Origin: Candidatus Aminicenantota bacterium
GTDB taxonomy: Archaea; Nanobdellota; Nanobdellia; Woesearchaeales; JAFCCF01
DNA length: 37,978 nucleotides
Direction: 5' to 3'
Assembly: GCA_017610325.1 (NCBI GenBank)
Contig: JAFCCF010000004.1
Span: 1 to 37,978, forward strand
The first letter of the stretch is position 1. The number at the start of each line of letters is the position of its first letter. The notes beneath the pieces are model-generated. The model was not told the DNA's origin. It worked only from the letters and a program-made list of their open reading frames with translations, and ran no database searches. Shown here in pieces: positions 18,311 to 27,850 of the stretch. Made by a program: the position numbers and the translations under genes.

Positions 18311-18360
18311 GCATGTTAGAAATCCTCAGTAAGAAAAGTAACTAGGGATTTCTACCAGAA

Positions 18361-19266
18361 TTGTTTAGGTTGTATAGAATGCAGGCTTCAGACTTTCCAG
18401 AAAGAATTCAGATACAGACACACTCATACTGTAATGCTCGCTGCATCATGTGTGCGTATCCCGATACTGTTGGCACCTTCAAAGGCGGGTTTATGGATGA
18501 GGACCTGTTCGTGAAGATAATAAATGAGTGCTCCAAGCACCAGCTTGAGAAAATAGAGCTTTTCCTGATGAACGAACCGTTGATGGACAAGAGAATTGCT
18601 GACCGGATAAGATACGCAAAGAAAAAGAACCCAAATACAATCATAAGTCTGTCAACCAATGCCAGCCTTCTGGATGCTGGGCTGGCAGACAAGCTCATCT
18701 ATTCCGGCCTTGATTGGATTACCCTGAGTGTTCATGGTGTAAGCAAGGAAGTATATGAAAAGATAATGGTTGGTCTGGACCATGATAAGGTGTTCACCAA
18801 CATAAACACATTCTTGTCAAAGCTTAAAAAGAGCGGTAAACAGATTATAGTTAATCTAGTCTGCAAAGAAGCCCTGTTGTCTGAGAGTGAACAGGAACTT
18901 ACAAAGAAATACTGGGGGGAGCGCGGGCAGAAGATTCATATGGGTCTAGTAAACAACAGGGCCGGCAATGTTGAAGGGTATGATGAGCTTGTACCACAAT
19001 CCTTTGACGTGTTTCCACACTGTACAAGGCCCTTTTGGTTTGCAGGAATCCTATTCAACGGCGATGTTGTGATGTGTTGTATGGATTACAAGAGAGAGGT
19101 TATATTGGGAAATGTAAAAAATAGCTTAATCCAGGATATTTGGAAAGGCGACAAGTATACAAAACTTAGAGATGCTTTTACCAAAAAAGATAAAGAAGGT
19201 CTTTTGCTATGCAAAAAGTGTGTGATGAATAAGGTCCCAGATAAAGAACATCTTTGTAAGATTTAG
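18361..19266 (+). CDS. Radical SAM/SPASM protein (start may be ATG 18379)
   Basis: IQTHSYCNARCIMCAYP (CxxxCxxC), C-terminal GDVVMCCMDYKREVILGNVKNSLIQDIW...CKKC. Confidence 0.87.
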   Translation: MFRLYRMQASDFPERIQIQTHSYCNARCIMCAYPDTVGTFKGGFMDEDLFVKIINECSKHQLEKIELFLMNEPLMDKRIADRIRYAKKKNPNTIISLSTNASLLDAGLADKLIYSGLDWITLSVHGVSKEVYEKIMVGLDHDKVFTNINTFLSKLKKSGKQIIVNLVCKEALLSESEQELTKKYWGERGQKIHMGLVNNRAGNVEGYDELVPQSFDVFPHCTRPFWFAGILFNGDVVMCCMDYKREVILGNVKNSLIQDIWKGDKYTKLRDAFTKKDKEGLLLCKKCVMNKVPDKEHLCKI

Positions 19267-19314
19267 AAAACTTTTAAATAGCTAGGCCACAATAGGAACT
19301 TTTGGGGGTTTTAT

Positions 19315-21255
19315 ATGGTTAATTTAATGCTGACCTATCATTGTAATATGAATTGCGATTTTTGTTTTGCTAAAGGTCAGAATAAACTATTCCCCCAGGA
19401 GATGAGCATTGAGAACCTTAATAAGGTTCTTAACTGGTTTGAGAAGGGTGAGGCTGGCAGGCAGCTACCACAGCAAAGGAGGAAGAAAATCTCCCTGCTT
19501 GGGGGAGAACCCACGCTTCACTCAAAATTCCTGGAGATTATTGACCTGCTCAGGCAGAGGGGCTTTAAGACCACAATATTCAGCAATGGAATTTTTCCCA
19601 GCGAGTACATAAAGCACCTTGACCATAATGTTATCAACGGCTTTGTGATTAATTATAACCCTGAGAAACACTATACCAAAGAAAATTACAAGAGAGTTCA
19701 TGAAAACCTGCGCCTTCTCTCAGAGCAGAAGTATCCAATTAAGCTGAGCTATAATATTTCCCCTACTAACTATGACCCCGGCTACATATTCAAGGCATGC
19801 AAGGAATACAACATTAATGTTTTAAGGTTTTGTATCGCAAGCCCTAATATTGACCAAAGCAACGTGTTTGCAGAATACAAAGATTATAGAAAGCTCATAA
19901 AGAAGATGATTGAGTTTGTCAAGGAAGCTAAAAAGAAGAAAATCAAACTGACTTTTGACTGTTGCATGCCCTGGTGCCTGCTTACAAAGGAAGAGCTTCT
20001 TATTATAAAAAAATATTCTCAGATTTTCAAAGGCACCTGCGACCCGCCAGCTGACATTAATCCTGACCTTTCAGTATACTACTGTCTGCCGCAGTCATGG
20101 GTCAAGGTAAAAAATGTAACTGATTTTGGCTCTGTCGATGATATGCTAAAATATTTTAAAGAGCATACAAACAAGATAAGGTGGGAATATGATACCTTTA
20201 TCGAATGTAAGGACTGTATCTACAAGAAGAGAAAGATGTGCCAGGGTGGCTGCCTGGCTATGAAAGAGAAATTTGGTTATACTGCAACAGGAAAAAGGCT
20301 GAGCAATAAAGATTTCTTTAAGGAGGACAGCTTACAGCAGCAAAAGGCAGACACCAAAGAGGAGATTACAGCCCTTAAGAAGATTGGTATCAGGATATGG
20401 GGCGGCATTGGAGACGGCATGATGTTCTCGCCAACACTACGGAAGATAAAGCAACTAAATCCCAGTATGAAAATTTACTGTGTCGGCGGCAAGAATCATA
20501 GAGAGATATTCGAAAACAGCCCTTACATTGATAAGTTTACTATATCACCTGATAATTCTGCGTTTGAAGGTGATTTTGACAAGGCATACAGCACAAACTA
20601 TAGGATTCTTGAGCCAAGCTTGAATTTCAAGAAACATGGTATAGATATAATCGCAGAGGAACTTTTTGGGATTAAGCTTGATGAGGATGAGAAAAGGATT
20701 GATGTCTTTCTTGAGAAAGAGGATGAGCAATTTGCCAAGAGGGTGATTTCAAAACATAAAAATCCTGTTATACTGGCAATATCATCCCAGACAAGCACCA
20801 ACCAAGAGTGGGATATCCAGAAATGGAAAGAGCTTGTGAGCAGGTTTGATGACTACACATTCATCCAGCTTGGTGTGCAAGGGGAGCCTCATGTAATGGG
20901 TAGTATTAATATGCTTGGCAAGACAACAGTAAGGCAGGCGGTTGCGCTTGTGAAGTACGCAAAGCTCTTTGTTGGTGTTGATAGCTTCCTGAACCATGCA
21001 ACAAATGCAACAGCAACACCAGGTGTGGTGCTGTTCGGTAACTCAACACCTGTTATATGGGGTTATAAATCAAATACTAATATATATCGAGGCTTTAGTT
21101 GTCAGCCATGCGTTGACAAGGAGGGTGGCCTTGAGCCCTGCAGCCATAAAAAGTGTTTGAATGACATCAACGTGGATGAGGTTTACTATGCGGTCAGGGC
21201 CAAATTAAGAGAACCTGTTGCTAAAATGTTAGCAGCGGGCGAGATGCAAAAATGA
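19315..21255 (+). CDS. Radical SAM/SPASM protein fused to GT9-like (heptosyltransferase-type) glycosyltransferase domain
   Basis: N-term LTYHCNMNCDFCFAKG, LLGGEPTLHSKF, CKDCIYKKRKMCQGGC; C-term IRIWGGIGDGMMFSPTLRKIKQ...FVGVDSFLNHATNATATPGVVLFGNSTPVIWGY. Confidence 0.8.
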   Translation: MVNLMLTYHCNMNCDFCFAKGQNKLFPQEMSIENLNKVLNWFEKGEAGRQLPQQRRKKISLLGGEPTLHSKFLEIIDLLRQRGFKTTIFSNGIFPSEYIKHLDHNVINGFVINYNPEKHYTKENYKRVHENLRLLSEQKYPIKLSYNISPTNYDPGYIFKACKEYNINVLRFCIASPNIDQSNVFAEYKDYRKLIKKMIEFVKEAKKKKIKLTFDCCMPWCLLTKEELLIIKKYSQIFKGTCDPPADINPDLSVYYCLPQSWVKVKNVTDFGSVDDMLKYFKEHTNKIRWEYDTFIECKDCIYKKRKMCQGGCLAMKEKFGYTATGKRLSNKDFFKEDSLQQQKADTKEEITALKKIGIRIWGGIGDGMMFSPTLRKIKQLNPSMKIYCVGGKNHREIFENSPYIDKFTISPDNSAFEGDFDKAYSTNYRILEPSLNFKKHGIDIIAEELFGIKLDEDEKRIDVFLEKEDEQFAKRVISKHKNPVILAISSQTSTNQEWDIQKWKELVSRFDDYTFIQLGVQGEPHVMGSINMLGKTTVRQAVALVKYAKLFVGVDSFLNHATNATATPGVVLFGNSTPVIWGYKSNTNIYRGFSCQPCVDKEGGLEPCSHKKCLNDINVDEVYYAVRAKLREPVAKMLAAGEMQK

Positions 21256-21935
21256 GTCTGGTTGCAGTTATTCCTGCGTACAATGAGGAATCCAAGATAG
21301 CAAGCACAGTCAGCAAGACAAAGCATTATGTTGATGAGGTAGTTGTAGTTGATGACGGCTCGTCAGACAACACTGTAGGAATTGCCAGGAACAGTGGTGC
21401 CAGGGTCATATCACACAAGGCTAACAAAGGTGCTGGGGCAGCTATAAGAACTGGCTTAAAATACGCTGTTAAGAATGGCTATTCAGTTGCTGTAGTGCTT
21501 GGCGGCGATGACCAGGATAATCCTTCTGAGATTCCGCTTCTCCTTAAGGCAATTGAAGATGGCAGTGACTTTGTCCAGGGTTCAAGATACAAAAAGGGAA
21601 TAAGGAACCAGCCCCTGTTCAGGATAATCAGCACAAAGCTTTTCTCTGCTTTCTTTAGCTTTGTTGTTGGCCATAAGGTGACTGATGCTTCAAACGGCTT
21701 CAGGGCTTTCAGGACGCATATCCTGGAAAAAATTGACCTGTCACCAAAATGGCTGGACAAGTATGAGCTTGAACCATATTTACAGATTCAGGCCCTGAAA
21801 AAAGGTTACAGGTACAAAGAAGTTCCTGTCTCAAAATACTTCAACAAGGAAAAGGGCTATACAAAGATGACACCAATAATCAGCTGGTATAGGATATGCA
21901 GGCCAATGTTCAGGGAATTATTCCAAAAACCTTAG
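21252..21935 (+). CDS. GT2 family glycosyltransferase (dolichol-phosphate-mannose synthase-like)
   Basis: VAVIPAYNEESKIASTVSKTKHYVDEVVVVDDGSSDNTVGIARNSGARVISHKANKGAGAAIRTGL, LGGDDQDNPSEIP. Confidence 0.9.
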   Translation: MSLVAVIPAYNEESKIASTVSKTKHYVDEVVVVDDGSSDNTVGIARNSGARVISHKANKGAGAAIRTGLKYAVKNGYSVAVVLGGDDQDNPSEIPLLLKAIEDGSDFVQGSRYKKGIRNQPLFRIISTKLFSAFFSFVVGHKVTDASNGFRAFRTHILEKIDLSPKWLDKYELEPYLQIQALKKGYRYKEVPVSKYFNKEKGYTKMTPIISWYRICRPMFRELFQKP

Positions 21936-21938
21936 AAA

Positions 21939-23210
21939 ATGAATGCTGAGAATTTCTCAAACATACTAGAACAGCCAGATGAGCTGGTTACTGTGAACAC
22001 TGGCAAGGTTTTGTTCTCAAACCAGATATTTGAGATTAGACTGGATTACAGGCTGAGACCGCCTTGGATGGTGCTTGACAACAGTAAAAGGTTTATTTAT
22101 ATCTCAAAATTATTCCAGCCTGTAAAAGGGGATGTGCTTGCATGGCTCTGCAAAGATGGCAGGAAATATCCTGCAGTTGTCAGGCAATCTGGTAAGATAA
22201 TATTTAATTTTGACATTGAGCAGACCATCACCAGAATCCTCCGCGAGCAGTATTTAGCCAAGAAAAGGCCCCTGATGTCAAGATTGCCCTTCCACCACCA
22301 CAGGTTTCCAGCTTCTGTCAGGGTTTGGGTCCTCAAGACCTTGAATAAATTAAAGCAGGGCAAGGTAGTTTTCCCGTCCTGGCCAGCTGACAACTCAGTT
22401 GACCTTCTGCGCTTTATGTTCATGCAGGCATTCCAGCTTGTTAGCAAAGAACAACTTAAAAAGACGAAAAAATGGCCCCTGGATGTCAAGAGCATTGTGT
22501 GCCTGAGCCATGATGTTGATACAATTGATGCGGCGAGAAACATTGAGAAGGTGGCATTTATTGAAGAGGAGTTCAATCTTAAGTCAACCTGGTTCATCAC
22601 TGGCAACAAGCTGAGCCAGAGCAAGAAAACTCTTAACTATCTGCATGACAACGGCAATGAGATTGCCCTGCATGGGCATAACCATGACTTTAAGCTTCCG
22701 TTCCTTAAAATAGAAGAGATTGAACAAAGACTGAAAATATATAGGGTGTATATGGAAGATTATAACATGACTGGGTTCAGGTCACCTGGAATGCTGAGGA
22801 CAACAGAGCTCCTGAAGGTGCTTGCTACTTATTTCAGGTATGACTCAACTTTTGTGGATACAGAGAGGTATTCATTCACAACACCTGGCGAGGGATGCTG
22901 CACAGTATTTCCGTTTAATGTTGGCCCGCTACTTGAGATTCCAGTTACACTTCCAATGGACATTTCTCTCGCAGTTGCTGGATTGTCAGAACAGCAGATG
23001 CTTGAGTTGTGGCTTAGGAAGATAAGGCTTATCAAGCAAATTGGAGGGGTTGCTGTGCTCAACACGCACACTGACTCGCACCTGAGTGCACAGCCAAGCA
23101 TGCTGAAAATATACCAGAAGCTTCTGGATACTATATCCCAAGATAAGAGTTTAAAGGTTGCCACTCTTAACAAGGTTGCAGGCTATTGGAAGAGGAGAGA
23201 TGAAGATTAG
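21939..23210 (+). CDS. Polysaccharide deacetylase-like (NodB-type) protein
   Basis: IVCLSHDVDTIDAARNI, NLKSTWFITGN, NGNEIALHGHNHDF, MTGFRSPGMLR. Confidence 0.75.
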   Translation: MNAENFSNILEQPDELVTVNTGKVLFSNQIFEIRLDYRLRPPWMVLDNSKRFIYISKLFQPVKGDVLAWLCKDGRKYPAVVRQSGKIIFNFDIEQTITRILREQYLAKKRPLMSRLPFHHHRFPASVRVWVLKTLNKLKQGKVVFPSWPADNSVDLLRFMFMQAFQLVSKEQLKKTKKWPLDVKSIVCLSHDVDTIDAARNIEKVAFIEEEFNLKSTWFITGNKLSQSKKTLNYLHDNGNEIALHGHNHDFKLPFLKIEEIEQRLKIYRVYMEDYNMTGFRSPGMLRTTELLKVLATYFRYDSTFVDTERYSFTTPGEGCCTVFPFNVGPLLEIPVTLPMDISLAVAGLSEQQMLELWLRKIRLIKQIGGVAVLNTHTDSHLSAQPSMLKIYQKLLDTISQDKSLKVATLNKVAGYWKRRDED

Positions 23211-24987
23211 GCTGAATTCATGGAAGGTTGCATTGCCTGTTTTTATATTAGTTGCTGTAATCTTTTTTTCCCCTTTCCTAAAAAACATTCAGAATCAGGG
23301 GAGTCACTATGACTGGGATCTTTATTCCTTCTATGAGGGTGCACCAAGAAAGACTATTTTGGAATACCATCAGTTCCCGCTATGGAATCCATATTATTGC
23401 GGCGGTAATGTTCTATTGGCAACACCCGAAACAAGGTTTTTATCACCTGCATTTCTGCTGGTACTGTTTTTTGGTGCTGTTGCTGGTCTTAAACTTGAGA
23501 TTGTATTGCACGTAATTATTGGAATGTTTGGCATGTGGCTGCTTGCAAGGCATTTTAAGCTTGGAAAGATATCTTCATATCTCCCCCCGTTTATCTTCAT
23601 GCTCAACTCAGCATTTATACTGCATATTAGCGCTGCGCACATAGAATGGACCTCCATTGCATTTGCACCATTTGTTTTTCTTTTTTATCTGAAGGCAATA
23701 GATTCAGACAAAAGCCCTTTTAAACTTCTAAAGGGTATTAATTTGAAATATGTTCTTGCTGCTGGCATTTTTCTTGCGCTCATGATACTTAGCGGAGCTA
23801 CATACCCTCTTCCGTTTACTGCACTTTTCTTGGGCATCTACACAATCCTTAAAACACTAAAACTAAAATCATCAAAGCCTGTAATTGTGCTGTGCTTATT
23901 GCTTATGACAGCTGTGATGCTTGGAGCAGTCAAGGTATTGCCAACTGCCGGGCTTTTGTATGAGAATCCGCGCTCTGATTCACCCAAAGTCTATTACAGG
24001 CCCAGTCTTCTGCTTGAGGGTTTGCTGAGCAAGGATCAGGCACTTGAGTCAAAACATTTTACGCAGCAGGATTTTGCAACAGCAGGGAACCTTGGCCAGG
24101 ATACCCTGCCATGGTGGGAGTATGGTATGTACATTGGTCTGGTGCCCCTGCTACTGATTGCGCTCAGCTTATTCTTTGATTTCAAGGAGAAAAAGAATCT
24201 TTTGCTGATTACACTTATTTTTATTCTTCTTGTGCTCGGAGAAAGCTTTGTGCTGTGGAAAATTCTCAGCAAGTTTCCCATCTACTCATCGCTTAGAAAC
24301 CCAGTGAGATTCTCGGTTTTTCTTATGATGCTATTTGGTTTGCTTGCAGGAGCATCATTATCAAAGCTTGAGAAAATGGGGAAATTGGCAAAGCTTGTTG
24401 TAGTTATTGTTATCGTGTATGTGCTGTTTAATCTATATGTTGTGAATCACCTGATAGCAGAAGACTTATTCGAACGCGAACCAGTACAGATAGACCCACA
24501 ACCAGAGTTCTACCATGTTATGCCGCAAGGTAGCAGGCACTTCACTGACCAGTATTCTAATATGGTGAATAACATGGGAACATTACGCTGCTATGAGGCT
24601 ATTCCTATTGCTACGATTAAAAACAGAGACCTTTGGGGTTATGTTCATACAGGAGCAGCAATTCCTAAAGGGGCTCCAGGATATATGGGTGAAGTGTTCC
24701 TTGCCAGCGCACAGGGCACAGTAGAAATTGAAAAATTTTCTCCAAACAAAGTCATTGCAGGTGTAAATGCAACAGGAGATGACTTCCTGGTGCTTAACCA
24801 AAATTATCACTATGGCTGGAAAAGTTCAGCTGGCAAGGTTGAGCAATATGAGGGTCTTGTGTCTGTTGCAGTTAGTCAAGGAACAGAAAAGGTTAAATTC
24901 TATTACCTACCCAGCTTGTTTGTTGCGGGGATGATAATTACAATACTTAGTATAATTGGGTTTGTGTATATTTGGAGGAAATCATGA
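23200..24987 (+). CDS. YfhO-like multi-pass membrane protein (ORF track start 23158; ATG 23200 preferred)
   Basis: GSHYDWDLYSFYEGAPRKTILEYHQFPLWNPYYCGGNVLLATPETRFLSP; many TM segments; GAGGAG before ATG 23200. Confidence 0.7.
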   Translation: MKIRLNSWKVALPVFILVAVIFFSPFLKNIQNQGSHYDWDLYSFYEGAPRKTILEYHQFPLWNPYYCGGNVLLATPETRFLSPAFLLVLFFGAVAGLKLEIVLHVIIGMFGMWLLARHFKLGKISSYLPPFIFMLNSAFILHISAAHIEWTSIAFAPFVFLFYLKAIDSDKSPFKLLKGINLKYVLAAGIFLALMILSGATYPLPFTALFLGIYTILKTLKLKSSKPVIVLCLLLMTAVMLGAVKVLPTAGLLYENPRSDSPKVYYRPSLLLEGLLSKDQALESKHFTQQDFATAGNLGQDTLPWWEYGMYIGLVPLLLIALSLFFDFKEKKNLLLITLIFILLVLGESFVLWKILSKFPIYSSLRNPVRFSVFLMMLFGLLAGASLSKLEKMGKLAKLVVVIVIVYVLFNLYVVNHLIAEDLFEREPVQIDPQPEFYHVMPQGSRHFTDQYSNMVNNMGTLRCYEAIPIATIKNRDLWGYVHTGAAIPKGAPGYMGEVFLASAQGTVEIEKFSPNKVIAGVNATGDDFLVLNQNYHYGWKSSAGKVEQYEGLVSVAVSQGTEKVKFYYLPSLFVAGMIITILSIIGFVYIWRKS

Positions 24988-26372
24988 ACATTGCATTAAT
25001 ATATCCGAGGCTAAAATATCCGTCAGGCGACCCTCCACTTGGTCTTGCCTCTCTTGCATCTTCTGTTCTAACTAATCTCAAAAATGTTGAAGTGAATCTG
25101 ATTGACCTTACATTTCACGCAAGCCTTGATTATCTGAAAGATATTTTCAGGAAACATAAATATGATTTGGTCTGCCTGACAGCAGCCACAATCTTTATGC
25201 CAGATGTGCTCAAGATAGCTAAGCTGTGCAAAAAGTTGCAGCCTGGCTGTAAGATTATTATTGGCGGGCCCCATCCCTCATCTGACCCAGAGGATGCAAT
25301 AGGGCATAGGGAAATTGATGGAATTGTGATAGGTGAGGCTGAAGAAACCTGTGTTGAGATTGTAAAGGCATTTCTGGACAATGGGGAACTGTCAACTGCC
25401 AGGGGATTCTGGTTCAAGAAAGGAAAAAAGATTATCAGGAGTGAAAGAAGAGAGCCAATCAAAGACCTTGACAAGGTGCCTTTTCCAGCATGGCACCTGC
25501 TAGAGATGGAGAAATACTTTAAGTATTGGTTCCAGATGGACTGTGTATCACTTAACCTGAGAGGCACATCAATGGTTGCTTCCAGGGGCTGCCCCTATAA
25601 ATGCTCATTTTGCCAGCCTACCTTGTGGAACATGTTTGGAAGAAAAATCAGGTACAGGAGCACAGGCAATGTTGTTGATGAGATTGCTGAACTGAAAAAA
25701 AGGTATAATGTGAGTGCTGTGTGGTTTGTGGATGACACATTTACAATTGATAAAAGATGGGTCAAGGAATTCTGTGAAAAGCTGATTAACCGCAGGCTTA
25801 ATATTGTGTGGGGCTGTACAATACGAGCTAATCTTGCTGATAAAGACTTGTTGAGGCTCATGAAAAAATCAGGCTGCAGACTAATTGGAATTGGAATTGA
25901 ATCTGCAAGCCAGAGAATCCTGGATGAAATATATAATAAGAATATTAAGGTAGCTCAGGTTAAGGAGGCAGTCAGGGTAACGCACTCCTTAGGCATCAAA
26001 CTCAGGGGGCAGTTCATGATAGGTGCTCCAACCGAGACCCTGGAAGAGATTAAAAGGACAATAAGGTTTGCCTATAAGCTGGACCTTGATGAGGCAACTT
26101 TCTCGATAACATCCCCATTGCCGCACACATTCCTATATGAAATGGCTAAGAAAAAGGGCTGGCTTAATGTTAAGGGCTATTCAAGCTTTGATTATTATGA
26201 TAATTATGCATTTAAGCCAACAGCTGGCCTGGACACTAAAGCCCTTATCAAGCTGAAGAGAAAGGCGTTCATTAAGTTTTATTCCAGGCCAAGAAGGTTC
26301 ATTGCCCTGGTCAAGAACTTGCTTAACCCAAGGGCATTCAGGCACAACATGCTCAAGCTTAAGAGGTTTTGA
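24984..26372 (+). CDS. B12-binding-domain radical SAM protein (ORF track start 24972)
   Basis: MNIALIYPRLKYPSGDPPLGLASLAS...IIGGPHPSSDPEDAI...ASRGCPYKCSFCQP...GQFMIGAPTET; ATGA overlap with upstream gene. Confidence 0.9.
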   Translation: MNIALIYPRLKYPSGDPPLGLASLASSVLTNLKNVEVNLIDLTFHASLDYLKDIFRKHKYDLVCLTAATIFMPDVLKIAKLCKKLQPGCKIIIGGPHPSSDPEDAIGHREIDGIVIGEAEETCVEIVKAFLDNGELSTARGFWFKKGKKIIRSERREPIKDLDKVPFPAWHLLEMEKYFKYWFQMDCVSLNLRGTSMVASRGCPYKCSFCQPTLWNMFGRKIRYRSTGNVVDEIAELKKRYNVSAVWFVDDTFTIDKRWVKEFCEKLINRRLNIVWGCTIRANLADKDLLRLMKKSGCRLIGIGIESASQRILDEIYNKNIKVAQVKEAVRVTHSLGIKLRGQFMIGAPTETLEEIKRTIRFAYKLDLDEATFSITSPLPHTFLYEMAKKKGWLNVKGYSSFDYYDNYAFKPTAGLDTKALIKLKRKAFIKFYSRPRRFIALVKNLLNPRAFRHNMLKLKRF

Positions 26373-27850
26373 TGAAGAAGGGAAAGTGGTATAAGGACTG
26401 GCACAATATCCTCCTAGTTGTTCTGATAGTTGCATATTTCATTATCTTCTCATGTTATTCAATCCAGAGATATAATGCATACGGTGCAGGGGCATATGAC
26501 ATGGGTGCGTATATGCAGGTGCTTTGGAATGCAGGACATGGGAATGGATTAGTGAGTAATATTGAGTTCACGCACCACTTTGGTGAGTATTTTGAGCCAA
26601 TCTTATTTGTATTTGTTCCCCTCTATAAATTATTTGAGGGCCCTTTCCTGCTTTTTATCCTGCAGTCTGGTTTGATTGCATTGGGTGCCATTCCCTTGTA
26701 CCTGCTGGCTGTTATGAAGCTCAAAAATAAGATTGCTGGCTTGGTGTTTGCAGCTGCATATCTATTGTATCCATCTTTGCAGTATGTAACTTTATTTGAC
26801 TTTCATCCTGTTGCACTTGCAATTCCATTTCTGTTGTTTATGGTTTATTTTCTTGAGAAAAAGAACTATAAGCTGTACTTTGTGTTCATGCTGCTCTCGC
26901 TCAGCTGCAGGGATGATGTTGCACTTGTTGTGCTGTTCTTCTCACTGTACCTTATCTTTGTTAGGAAAATGAGGACGATAGGGGTTGCGACACTTGTTAT
27001 TAGCATAATATGGTTTGTGATAGCCTTCAGTGTAATCAGGCCAGCATTTGGCGGAACAGTTGTTACACTTGATGACCGCTATGAGACTTTTGGAACAACA
27101 TTTGGAGAAATTGTATATTCTGCCATAACAAAGCCTGGCTTAACATTCTCAACTATATTTACTGCTGAGAAAATCAGGTATATGCTTAACCTGCTCAGCC
27201 CAGCCATGTTTCTGCCGCTGCTGAGCCCTGCTGTTTTGCTTGTGACAGTGCCTTCATTGATGCAGAACCTGCTCTCTTCAAAAGTTCACACATTCTCCTC
27301 GCAGTTCCACTATGACAGCCTTATTATTCCTTTCCTGTTTATTGCAGCAGTGTATGGATTGCATAACCTTATGTTATTTCTTTCCAAGAAAAAAGAGCTC
27401 AAGAAGAATATTAAGACAATCCTTGCAATTATTCTGGTTGCACTGCTGCTCAAGTCTGTTTTAGCATTCTATGTCAGTTCTCCTATTGGCCCTAATGCCT
27501 CTTTAAAGAATAAGTTCATTGTTACTGAGCATCACAGGATTGGTAATGAGATACTTGAAGATATACCTGAAGATGCTTCAATCCTCACAACAACATCTAT
27601 CATGCCGCATGTTGCCCATCGCAAAGATGCATTTATATTTAACCGCGGTGCTGAAGGCCAATATGTGCTGTTTGACATAACCAAGCCTTTCCCTTACTCT
27701 GATGAGCAACTAAAACAGAAGATTATATCATATGTAAGGCAGGATGATTATGGGGTAGTGCTTGTCAGGGATGGGTATGTGATGTTCAGGAAAGGAGTAG
27801 CTGATGATGATAATGTGTTGGATAAGCTGAATAAGGGGGGTTTTAGTTGA
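26369..27850 (+). CDS. DUF2079-like multi-pass membrane protein
   Basis: YNAYGAGAYDMGAYMQVLWNAGHGNGLVSNIE, many TM segments, paralogous to next gene. Confidence 0.75.
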   Translation: MMKKGKWYKDWHNILLVVLIVAYFIIFSCYSIQRYNAYGAGAYDMGAYMQVLWNAGHGNGLVSNIEFTHHFGEYFEPILFVFVPLYKLFEGPFLLFILQSGLIALGAIPLYLLAVMKLKNKIAGLVFAAAYLLYPSLQYVTLFDFHPVALAIPFLLFMVYFLEKKNYKLYFVFMLLSLSCRDDVALVVLFFSLYLIFVRKMRTIGVATLVISIIWFVIAFSVIRPAFGGTVVTLDDRYETFGTTFGEIVYSAITKPGLTFSTIFTAEKIRYMLNLLSPAMFLPLLSPAVLLVTVPSLMQNLLSSKVHTFSSQFHYDSLIIPFLFIAAVYGLHNLMLFLSKKKELKKNIKTILAIILVALLLKSVLAFYVSSPIGPNASLKNKFIVTEHHRIGNEILEDIPEDASILTTTSIMPHVAHRKDAFIFNRGAEGQYVLFDITKPFPYSDEQLKQKIISYVRQDDYGVVLVRDGYVMFRKGVADDDNVLDKLNKGGFS

